A stretch of DNA of 64,000 nucleotides from Medicago truncatula (lineage: Eukaryota; Streptophyta; Magnoliopsida; Fabales; Fabaceae), in assembly GCF_003473485.1 (NCBI RefSeq), contig NC_053048.1, forward strand, positions 24,049,255-24,113,254, written 5' to 3'. Below are positions 47,196-57,673 of this stretch, piece by piece. Made by a program: the position numbers and the translations under genes. Positions within the stretch are counted from its first letter, which is position 1, and every line of letters starts with the position of its first letter. The notes beneath the pieces are model-generated. The model ran no database searches and was not told the origin of the DNA. It saw only the letters and a program-made list of their open reading frames with translations.

Positions 47196-49300
47196 TGTAA
47201 CGCCCTAGTCGTTATTTTAATTATTACTGATTTATTTAGAGTCTTTTATATGATTTTAGATAATTATTGTTGGGGTTGTGGTGTATTTTTATTAAATGAT
47301 TTATTTTTAGTATTTATTAGAATAATGTGAGAAATATAATTATTTAGAGTTTTAGGGGTTATATTTTAATTAAGGAAATTAAGTGGAAGTTAATTAGAAT
47401 TAAGAGGGAGTTAAGTAAGGAGTTGGAGAAGTCAGAAAAACAGTTTTACGTACAAACAGTTTTTGGGAGAAAAGGCTAGGAGAAGAGAAACCAAGAGGAG
47501 AGAACCAGAATTTTGTAGAGCTTTGTTCTTCAATTAAGGTAAGGGTGAGGTTTACTCTAAATAGTATAGATTAAAGTTCTGATTTTGATTTTAACATGAG
47601 GGTTTTGGTTAATTTGGGAATTGGGTTTAGATTTTGATTCTTTAATTTTGGATGGAAAGAGTGTAGAAACCATTGTAATAGTGTTAGAATGCATTAATGT
47701 TATAAACAACAATTTATTATACTTCTGTAAACTGTTTTGGGAATCGAAATTGAGAAAATTGGGATTTTTGGGAAAAATCTGCATTCTGCCCGCACAAGAT
47801 ATTCATCGCTCGCCCTCGCGAGTAGCTTGTCTCGCCTCGCGAGTGAGCAATCTTCATAGCTCGCCTCGCGAGCAAGACCACTCGCCATGGCGAGTAAGTG
47901 AGTGAGGAATCTTGATTTTCAATTGTTGTTATAAGATGTAAGTTGGTTAGTTTTGAGTGTCTGAATGTTTTTAGAGAGGACTGGGACAATTTTTAGATTA
48001 AAAAGATGATTAGGGAACTTAAAAATGAAGATTTAGTGAGAAAAATGTCAAAACTCCCGAGAGCACCCTTTTTCTCATTCGCCTCGTACTCGCCATAGTG
48101 AGTAACCCATTTCTGGAGTTCGCCATAGCAAGCAGATGTGCTCGCGAGGCGAGTTGCTCAATACCTGAAGCTATTTGCTATGTATTTAAATAGAGTTGAT
48201 TGAACTTGGTGTAGGACCATGATTATAATTAATTGTGTTATTTTAGTGGAGCTGTTGAATTATGTATGATGAATTATTGATGGCTGATTATGTATATTTA
48301 TATCTAAATAAAGTATACATGTTGTTGAATTTCATTTCAAAGATTGGAGTATCATTAATTGAATCGTTGAGGTGCAAGTCATATTCATATATATGCATTG
48401 TTGAGTAGTGGTTGTCGTCGTTCATGCTGTCGGTGTATTGTAGTTGAGTTGTATGTATATATTGCATAATCATAAATTGGTGAGGGCTCATGCCCTGGAA
48501 CGCCTTGTCGTTCAATTGGAGAGGGCTTATGCCCTATGAATGCTAGCTCATTCAATTGGTGAGGGCTCATGCCCTGTGAATGCTTTAACCATTCAAATCG
48601 GTGAGGGCTCATGCCCTGGAATGCCTTGTCATTCAAACGCGTTAAAATGGTACCACATGCATGTGCATTGTCGCATTTTGTTGTTGAGTCGTAGGAAAGT
48701 TGTCATGTCATTGCATGAGTTGTTGTTGTTGGTTGATATTGCCAAATGTTGATGATGTTGTTGATTATGAAATATATATGTATATTGAAGTATTATTGTT
48801 GTTTAGGGTGTTAGATTCAATTGATGAATTATATATCTATTATTGTTGTTTGTGAATCTCACCCCTTCTGCTTGAAAAGGTTGTCCTTCGTATGGTAACT
48901 TGCAGGTGATCCAGAATAGTAGAAGTGGTGGCTCAAAGTGTCATAGAGCTCTGATACGTAACGGGATGGGAAATTGTTGTTTTATTTTCATTCCTTATGT
49001 ATCAATTTTGGAACATGTTTTGGGAGCCTTTATTGTTGTTTGAAACAAATGTTGATGACTAATTATGTTGAGACCTTTGTGCCCGAATTTATTATTGGAG
49101 AATTTATTGTTGGATGTTGATGTTAAGTGATTGAAAAATATTCCGCTGCAAAGTATTGGTTTAACTATTAAAGTTGATTTTAATAAATAGAATTTTATTC
49201 TATTTAAAAAATTTTGAAAAGCAGTGTGACATGCCCGTTTGTTTGTTGAACTCTGATTATTTTATTTAATATTTACATGTTGGGCTAACGGGGTGTTCCA
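47196..49300 (+). mobile_element. Solo gypsy-type LTR, 2.1 kb
   Basis: It starts TGTAACGCCCTAGTCG and ends CTAACGGGGTGTTCCA, and is flanked by the perfect 5-bp target duplication GTAAC (47191-47195 and 49301-49305). The same sequence occurs inverted at 55395-57522, and its 3' half at 1-1366. No internal retroelement genes adjoin it, so it is a solo LTR from recombination between two LTRs. Internal features are a cluster of CTCGC/GCGAG palindromes (47805-48150) and four units of about 40 bp containing GAGGGCTCATGCCCT (48476-48636). Confidence 0.9.
48476..48636. repeat. ~40-bp repeats inside the solo LTR
   Basis: Four units each contain the imperfect palindrome AGGGC(T)CATGCCCT followed by a CATTCAA-type end. 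They account for the overlapping short minus-strand frames here. Confidence 0.8.
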
Positions 49301-49530
49301 GTAACAAAAATGCTTATGTATACATTGAAGTTTCTTATAAGAAATAAGGGTCACAAATCATAAAAAAAGTTCTTACTTGTGAATTATCCAATCACATAGA
49401 GAGAATAGAGTAACAAAAATGTATGTACAAGTGATTTGTTGAACCATTTAATTAATGCAATGCGGATTTATTTTCTTTTAACTCTTTACATTTATCTTTG
49501 AAGTTTAAGTTTTCTTGTCAAATTCTAAAA
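49301..49530. repeat. Dispersed repeat, copy 2 (right part) with ~100-bp duplication
   Basis: 49313-49413 is a near copy of 47096-47195 (CTTATGTATACAT, GGGTCACAAATCATAAAAAA, TGAATTATCCAATCACATAG). The following part matches 42955-43050. Confidence 0.7.
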
Positions 49531-50960
49531 ACTTGTTTAAGTTACAACTATTAGTGGCGCCAATGTATCAACTGTTATGGGAGTAACTGCTCCCATGCAT
49601 GTTTCCACAGTTATGGGGGTAACTGCCCTTGCATCCATTTCAACAATGGCTGCATTGACTCGCCCAGAATTAGTGGCATCCATACCACCACCAATAACCT
49701 AAGGTTACCGCTATTGAGGAAGTTAAAGATTTAAACACTTTAAGTGTTGAAGATCTTGTCAGCTCTCTCAAGGTCAACTCTCTCAAGGTTTATGAGATAA
49801 GTCTAAATGAACATGAGCCTGCTAAGAAGAACAAATCTATTGCTCTGCCATCTAAAGGGAAGTCATCAAAAGCTCTTAAAGTTGTTGAATCTGAAGAAGA
49901 ATCACTTGATGGAGATTCTGATGAAGATCCTACTGATAAGATGACTATGCTCTCCATCAAGCTTGAGTATTTGGCAAAGAAGAATAGGAAGTTTTTGGGC
50001 AAGAGAGGTGGCTACAAGATCTCCAAGAACGAAGATTAGAAGGGATGCTTCAACTGTAAAAAGCTTGAACATTTCATTGTTGATTGCCCTGGTCTTCAGA
50101 AGGAGAAATCAAAGGACAAGTCAAAGAAATCAAGCTTCAACTCAAGAAAATTCAGGAAGCAGATTAAGAAGAGTTTAATGGCAACCTAGGAAGATTTAGA
50201 CAGTGAATCTGGGTCTGAAAAGGAAGAAGTTGGAGATGAAGCAAATTTAGCTATGGGGTTAGTAGCTACACTGACATCAGAAGCTGAACCTGACTCAGAC
50301 TCTGAAGATGAAAATGAGGTATACTCTAAAATTCCCAGAGAAGAACTTGTTGAGTCTCTTGAAGAACTTCTTACACACTTTGAACTTAGAACCAATGAGT
50401 TGAAAGATTTAAAAGAAAAATATGTTGATTTAATGAAACAGCAAGAATCAACTATATTGGATCTAAAAGCTTCTGAAGAAGGACTTAGATGATTTGACTT
50501 CATCTGTAAAACTTATGAATAAAAACTCAAGTATCTTTGTCAGAAGCTACAAGAGAAGAGTTGTGGAAAATCTTTAAGTAAACATGAAATTTCTCTTGAA
50601 CACTTTATTATATATGGTATTGACAGAAGCAAGGTGGCTTTTATGATTTATAGCATTTACAGAAACAGTGGTAAAGAGATTGGATTTTCAGAAGGGAAAC
50701 CTAATGAAATCAGTCTTAAAGCATTTTGTGAATGCATCAAGGAAGGGTTGAAAACTTCTTTGTACCTGAAGGTGCTAAGTCTTAAACTGTTGTTCCGTCA
50801 GAACCTGAAACTTCTTGTTCTAAGGCTAAGAATATTCAAAGCCAAAGAACTCCAAGCATAAGGCAATGACAAACTCTGATTCTAATACTTCAAAGATTAA
50901 GATTCTGAAGAGATCAGAACTTGTTCCTCAGAGTCTGCTGAATTCAGATTCTGGTATCTT
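49531..50960 (+). pseudogene. SIRE/Maximus-type Copia gag remnant
   Basis: Several frames of the plus strand read as the gag region of a SIRE-like Copia element. From about 49716 come VEDLVSSLKV, ISLNEHEPAKKNKSIALPSK and SIKLEYLAKKNRKFLGKRGG. Then comes a CCHC zinc knuckle CFNCKKLEHFIVDC (50048-50089), KQIKKSLMAT, a SESGSEKEE acidic stretch and NEVYSKIPREELVESLEELL. Finally there is GIDRSKVAFMIYSIYRNSGK. Stops (after SKNED and SLMAT) and frameshifts show decay. No pol follows, because the sequence ends at a hAT-like terminus near 50975. Confidence 0.8.
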
Positions 50961-50974
50961 AAAGTCTAAAGTTC

Positions 50975-51160
50975 AGGGGAACACGGGTAGCTAAACGGGG
51001 CGGGTAAAATCCGTCATGGGCACGGGGCGGGTAGCTAATCGAGTACCCGCGAGTATAATAAACGGGTATTTAACTACCCATTACTTAATGGACACTGACA
51101 CGGATTTGATGATACCTGTGCCCGCGGGTATCCGTACCCATCAATATATTAAGCAAATTA
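50975..51160. mobile_element. hAT-like left end
   Basis: This begins CAGGGGAACACGGGTAGC and is crowded with GGGTA/TACCC motifs (GGGGCGGGTA, GTACCCGCGA, GCCCGCGGGTATCC). It is similar in style and inverted to the right end at 62540-62698. This resembles subterminal repeats of plant hAT elements. The target duplication could not be matched with the right end. Confidence 0.5.
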
Positions 51161-51191
51161 CTAAAATACCCATGCATATCCTTATTTATTA

Positions 51192-51893
51192 ATTTTGTTA
51201 GGTCTGCAGCAATTTTAACCAAATATTTTCCGCTCATTTGCTCTATTAGGTTTGCAATTATTTAACCTAACAAATTTCATCTAAAAAAAATGCATCGCAC
51301 CAGTTTCATTCCTATCCTCTTTCCTTTTTTTTTTTAAGGAAATATTTTTTACACTTATTTGATGAAGCACGTTTGTTCTAGAAACTACGAGCATATCAAT
51401 GATCACGTTTAATGCTTCTCTTTTATACTTTTTTTTTTGACAATTTTTTGTACACTTTCTTTTTTTAAGGAAATATTTTGTACACTTATTTAATACTAAA
51501 AAAATGCATCGCACCAATTTCATTTCTATCCTCTTGCCTTTTATTTTTTTATTTTGTTAGGTCTGCAGCAATATAACCTAATTTTTTCCCGCTCATTTGC
51601 TTTATTAGGTTTGCAATTATTTAACCTAACAAATTCCATCTAAAAAAATGCATCGCACCAATTTCATTCCTATCCTCTTGCCTTTTTTTTTTAAGGAAAT
51701 ATTTTCTACATTTATTTGATGTTGCACGTTTGTTCTAGAAATTTTGAGCATATCAATGATCACGTTTGATGCCTTCTATTTTATACTCTTTTTTTTTGAC
51801 AATTTTTTTCACACTTTCTTTTTTAAGAAAATATTTTGTACACTTATTTACTACTAAAAAAATGCATCGCACCAATTTCATTCCTATCCTCTT
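51192..51893. repeat. ~359-bp direct repeat, two copies
   Basis: Copies begin at 51192 and 51551 with ATTTTGTTAGGTCTGCAGCA and share CCGCTCATTTGCT, GGTTTGCAATTATTTAACCT, AATGCATCGCACCA and CATATCAATGATCACGTTT. A third partial segment follows to about 51990. They lie upstream of the B3-like gene and could be promoter-region duplications. Confidence 0.75.
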
Positions 51894-52176
51894 GCCTTTT
51901 TTTTTTTTAACAGTATTGTGTACACTTTTTTTTTGGAACCAATTTCATTCCTATCATGTTGTGTTTCTTTTTTTTACAATATTTTCTACACTTATTTAAT
52001 ATGTTTACAAACATAATACCCTAATTTCCATACAAACTCGGCTACCCTAATTTCCATGTAAACTTGGTTATATATACAAGCCCTAAATGTGTTTCTCTCA
52101 ACAAAAAAAACCTAAACCGTGGTAAATTTCACACACAACACAAGAATCGTATATTTTGATATTTAGAGGTTTGCAA

Positions 52177-53414
52177 ATGGAAAGACGAGACCTTACAACT
52201 TTCCTCTCATACCACTGCTTAACTGGTAACTTTGATTCAATTCTGGAAAAAAAATTCTTCCATTTTTTGGATTGTTATTATTAGTGTTTTTTGAATTATA
52301 CAATTGTCATACTTTTTGTAACATGTTGTTTTCCATTGATTTGGTAGGTCGTTTGATGACTCATCCTGTTACTGAGATGGACGAGACTGTCCCCAAACTT
52401 CAATTGAAGTACAGAACATACATAGTTGAATATGACACAGAAGATGTAATTTGTCGCTTTCCTTCCTAACTTCTTGCTCTTTTTTTTGTTTTTGTTTTTT
52501 ACGAAAACTATCATTCTGCGATATATTATTTGGCATCAAAGGACTTAAAGTTTTAGTGTGAAATACAATATTGCAGTCGCCAGCACTAAGCAGTTTACAT
52601 AATACATAAAACATAGCAGTGTGAAATACAATATTTGTCGTTTTAAAGCCATTACTATTCTTATTACTTTTGCTTGCTGCTATTACGTTACCCTATTTTT
52701 AATTTTTTAATTTTTTTGGTTTGCAGCTATTACATTACTATTCATCCAATTTTCAATTAAATTTCATTGCTGCTGTGTTTGAGTTATTACGAGGTATTTA
52801 GTTTTCATGTTGCTGCGCCTGTTTACCATGTTTTAAATTGTGGATTGTTATTGCTACTGTTTGGAGCTGTATTCCATATATAAATATATATTGATTGTTA
52901 CTTGATTATTGTTTGATTTTCGATTGTCATTGCAATGGGTGAGAATGATTTTGTTTCTAGCTAGAGTTATTAGCTTAGTAATTTCCATTGTTTAATATAA
53001 TTTTGCTTCTCTCAATTTTTACGGTTAACAATTTTAGGGTGTTGTCTTCCTAACTTCTTCCTAATATGTTATTTTTTAGGAAACAAAACATGTTAAGTTG
53101 TCGTTTCTGTTTTATTTTAGGGTGTTGTCAAGTTACCAAACATGTTTGCAGCTGATTTCAGAGACAAAATCAATCGTTTGGTCAACCTGGTCGACCGAAA
53201 GAAAAATAAGTTTGAAGTTTTGGTTGATAGGATTGTTGGTTCTGTTTTTCTCACCAAAGGATGGAAGGCAATCAATGATTTTTATGGGCTAGGATTAGGT
53301 GCATGGGTGTCTTTGGTGTTTGTTCCTTCAGGTCGGTTCGAAATGGTTGTAAAGGACCGGTTTGGGAAGGCTATTAGGTGTCCCTATTTTGATCCTCCCA
53401 TGCGTTGTGATTGA
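52177..53414 (+). CDS. B3-like domain protein, possibly a pseudogene
   Basis: The three-exon model is 52177-52225, 52348-52445 and 53121-53414, with GT-AG introns and continuous frame, giving 146 residues. A TATATATA box lies about 110 bp upstream of the ATG. Exon 2 encodes THPVTEMDETVPKLQLKYRT. Exon 3 encodes LPNMFAADFRDKINRLVNLV, VDRIVGSVFLTKGWKAINDF and YGLGLGAWVSLVFVPSGRFE. The GW...F...L..G motif pattern fits a B3-type DNA-binding fold like that of numerous legume B3-like proteins. Downstream, 53463-53555 encodes YALSYRHSFTNLQIDFVKKL then TENDVNKGFLV, the start of a second such domain. Three in-frame stops cut it off. The protein is therefore truncated relative to two-domain relatives, and it may not be functional. 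Confidence 0.55.
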
Positions 53415-53555
53415 TATGTCTCATGTCAGTCCAGTTTTTGACAATGATCTCCCCCCGTTACCTATGCTCTATCTTATCGCCACAGTTTCACCAATCTTCA
53501 AATTGATTTTGTGAAAAAGTTGACTGAAAATGATGTGAACAAGGGGTTTTTGGTA

Positions 53556-54688
53556 TGAATATACATATGTTTTTTGTTAATTTTGATTCAATTCTGATTT
53601 TTTTTTCCATATTCCAATGAGTGTTCTTTTAAATGTTTTTTACTCATGTCGAAGCTGAGGTATTAGGGACGATGTGAGCAGATATTTCACAGAGCTTCCA
53701 CAAGAGTTAACATGGTTAATTTTGATTCTTTTACCGAATTATTGATAGGATTACCGAATTTTCTTTTATAATATTTTTCAGATTTCATACATTTTATGAA
53801 GTGTTTTATTTTGTCTACTATGAATTATCACGTGTTATTTTTTTCACCGTTACCAATTATATATTGCATTTTATTATTTGTATGTCAATCCCTTTACAAT
53901 AAACTCGAGTGGAGCATGAGTCAAAAATCTAGTATTCTAATATATATATATATAAGAGTTTGGTGTCTAAGAAAAAAAAACCCTAGTTTATGTACGACAC
54001 TCAAAATTCTTTCTCTATTCTTTTCTTTCTCTCAAAATTCGTTCAAACATTTCTCTTCCTCTCCTCTACTTTTGCGGCCAGGTTTTCTTCTTCTTCTTCA
54101 TCTCTTTTTTTTCCTTCTTCACCTTAGCATGATTACTTGTTTATGATTTTATAATGAGCCATGCTATATAGCACGACACATTTCTCACACGAATGCACAC
54201 GAGGGGTAAAACAACAAACAATTTGCCCAATAAAAACAAATCTAACACTTCTAATGTAAATACTTAATTCACATAACACTTTAACAACACCAAATATTTG
54301 AATGTTGATACTTATCCTGAACCAATTAATAAAGTGCAACACTTAATAAGACAAAAAAAGATATAAGACAAAATAAAATCCAGACTTGGTGATGTGTGGA
54401 GAAGTGGCAAAAATGTGTTGTAATGTAACTTCTCATAAACAAATCAATTGCTTAGACACTAAATTCATCATTTTATGTCATACAAAAATTAAAATGAAAG
54501 CATTTTGTACTGTCCTACATTTGGCACGAAACAAATTGTCGAGCATTTAAGTATTTCCCTTTTATAATATAGGGCTTTCTAATTTTTGAGGAATAAACTA
54601 ACTTAGGGCTTTCTATTTTGGCCGGTGTATTCAGCTAATGACTTTAATCATCTTTTTAGTTTTACTGATGAAATATAGGAAGCTATAA
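53556..54688. other. No gene recognised
   Basis: AT-rich, with T-rich open frames near 53796-54146 and 54133-54342 that show no domain. The last bases are the left target site of the MULE. Confidence 0.35.
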
Positions 54689-55394
54689 TTAGTTGATGAG
54701 TGTTGCTGTTGACACATTTAGTTTGTGGAAACCGGCTGCAGTTAACTACCGAGGATTTCCTCGGCAGTTAACTGCCAATGCGAACTGAACATAAACAAAA
54801 GCAGAAACTCAGTTTTCTGAGTATTGCTGCAATTGTTCAAAAAAATTCCAAAACCAACCAACTTCTCCAATTTCGATTTTTGAGCAAAATCAAGTGCATC
54901 ATCTCCATTTAATCACAAGTAAGTATCTTGACTTATTTTTAATCATAATGTTAGTTTGTGTAGATTTTTTTTTTATAAAAAAAATGGTAGTTTTCATGTG
55001 GTTAGGGTTGATGTAGGAATTGGACTTTTGATGATTGCATGTAGTTTATAATTGAATGTAGTTGCTTTAATTGGACTTTTGATGATTGCATGTAGTTTAT
55101 AATTGAATGATGTTAGAGTATAATGGTGGCAAAAGAATACATTTTGAGTATGTTTGATACTTTGCACACAAAGTGTTTAATAAAATGTCTCAATGACAAT
55201 TTTATTGATTATTTTGTTAGTTTAGGTTATGGATATGATGTTAATTGTAATTCGAAAAAGTGTATACTGAATTAGGTTGAATGTGATTTTGATTTTTCAA
55301 CGAAGATGAATGTTTATGTATAGTTTAGGTTATGATTAGGTTGAATGTGTATGATAATGCATTTGATTATTTACGTTTGAATGTGAATGATAAT

Positions 55395-57522
55395 TGTAAC
55401 ACCCCGTTCCCAATTATCAATTATTTAATAAAATAAACATGCATCAGAGTATTAACCCAACAGGCATGTCACACTTCTAATCAAAAATCTTGTAAATAGA
55501 ATATAAAAATCTATTTAATTCACAACCTTCAGAAAAATCATCATTAATTTTTTCAGTGGAATTATTATCTCGACATTAACAACCACAACATATTAAATTC
55601 TTGGCATAAAAGCCTCAACCAGAAAAATCCAACAATCATAGGGCTACAACAACATTATCCAAAATTTGATACATAGGAATGAAAGAAACATTAAAAAATC
55701 CCATCCCACGTATCAGAGCCCTAGATACTTTGAGCCACCACCTACTACTCAGGATCACCTGCAAGTTACCCATAGGAAGGGCAACGTTTTCAAGCAGAAG
55801 GGGTGAGATTCTCAGTCAATAAGAATAATATATAATAACATCAATTGAATCTAACACCCTACAATATCAATGATTATTCAATAGGCATAAGTATTTCATA
55901 AATCAACAACAATCATCCAGATATAGCAATTCAATCAACAATAACAACTCATGTAATGACATGACACCCCTCTAAGACTCCTCGATAAATGCAACTATGC
56001 ATGTGGTACCATATTTAGGACCGTGACCCACACCGCTGTCGAATGGTTAAAGCATTCTCATCAGGACATAAGTCCTCACCGCTCGACACCGCTTTGAACA
56101 ACTAGTGTTCCACCGCTTGAACGACAAGGCGTTCCAGAGCCGAAGCTCTCCCACTTTTATGCTTATGCAACCAACCCACTTATGTATATCTACATACAAC
56201 TCAAACTAATGCATATTTGTAAATATGACTTACAACTCCATAATTACAACGACTCCTCGAAACCAATTCAACCATTCCAGAAAATGTACAATTAATAATA
56301 ATCAGACCAATGCATCAAGTCCATTCAACATAGTGTTTACTCACTTGGTTCACACTCAATCATCTCCCAATTCACTAAACTCAACGAATTCTATTACCAA
56401 AACGTTCCATTAGGATCCAGCGTATATATATAAGGGTTATACAAGTTGAAGGAACCATGTTTCAATGCTCAAAAGGGTCCCCTAATGCACGAGGCAACGT
56501 TCAAAAAGTGGCTGACTAAGGTCAACTTCGCTTAAGCGACGACTAGTTCGCTTAAGCGACCGGCTTACAGTAAGTCTGGGTTCCGCTCGCTTATGGTTCG
56601 CTTGAGCGAATTCTTGACAGAATCAAAATGGTTTTTCGCTTACAGGTTCGCTTACGGTTCGCTTGAGCGAAAGGGCAAAGTCGCATTCTGGGTAGCTTGC
56701 TTGAATGCTCGCTTAAGCGACCAATCATCTGGGCAGTGCAGAAACCTACGGTTTTCAACCCTCTTCACACTCCAAAACCCAATTTTAATCCCCTGATCAC
56801 CCAAAACGTTTCCCAGCAGATGTTTGCAGGTTCTATATACAACTAGGCATCTAAAGGAAACACAAACAGGCATCAACAACAACAATTCAGATCATTCTAC
56901 AACCATACAAAACCTCACCAATTCATCCAACCAATTCTAATTACAATTTCAATTGTGATCACAGCAACATTATAGATTAGGAATTCATTCTGAACATCAC
57001 TTTACAACATATTTAACATGATCATTACACCATCCTCCTCAAAATCATCATCAAACCCTAACCCTTAATTTTATCTTCCAAAAACTATGCAATTAGGTCA
57101 ATTTTTAGAAATTATAGATTATGATTATTGAGAGATAGTCTCACCCTTACCTGAATTCAATTGCACAACCAGCTACAGCAAAATCGATCCCTTCTTGTTC
57201 TTCTCTCTTGTTCTTGCTTTTCCTCTCCCTTTTCTCCCAAAAGCTAGTTTTCTTACGTAAAAACGTTCTGACTGTTTTCTTTCTTTTTCTAACTCCCAAA
57301 ACTATAACTCCCCCCTATTTCATTAAACTCCCTTAATTTTTATTAAATCCTAATTAACTCCCTAATTTCTAAAATAATATTAATTTCCACTTATTTTAAT
57401 TAATATTATAATAAACTATATAATAACATGCACACACCACATAAATCACCAAAAATCATATAAAATCACATATGAGACTCCAATAAATCAAAATAAAATA
57501 AAATAACAACTAGGGCGTTACA
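55395..57522 (-). mobile_element. Solo gypsy-type LTR inserted in the MULE
   Basis: Read on the minus strand it starts TGTAACGCCCTAGTTG and ends ACGGGGTGTTACA, the same family as 47196-49300. The perfect 5-bp target duplication ATAAT lies at 55390-55394 and 57523-57527. It contains a palindrome cluster at 56530-56722 (TCGCTTAAGCGA type) in the position where the other copy has CTCGC/GCGAG palindromes. Confidence 0.9.
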
Positions 57523-57673
57523 ATAATGTGTATGATAATGTTTAGGTTCAATGTGTTTATTTGATAAAGTGGTTGAATGTGAAAGTTTGGGTTATGTTTA
57601 GGTTTAGTGTGTTTGATAAAGTGGTTGAATGTATAAGTTGAATGATGTTAATTTTATAATTTTTTGTGTAGAT

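Noticed and set aside
47557..48752. Several short open frames on both strands
   Set aside because: They lie within the solo LTR and follow its internal repeats and palindromes.
53796..54146. 116-codon T-rich frame
   Set aside because: Composition reflects T-rich DNA (long TTC/TTT tracts), with no domain and no splice structure.
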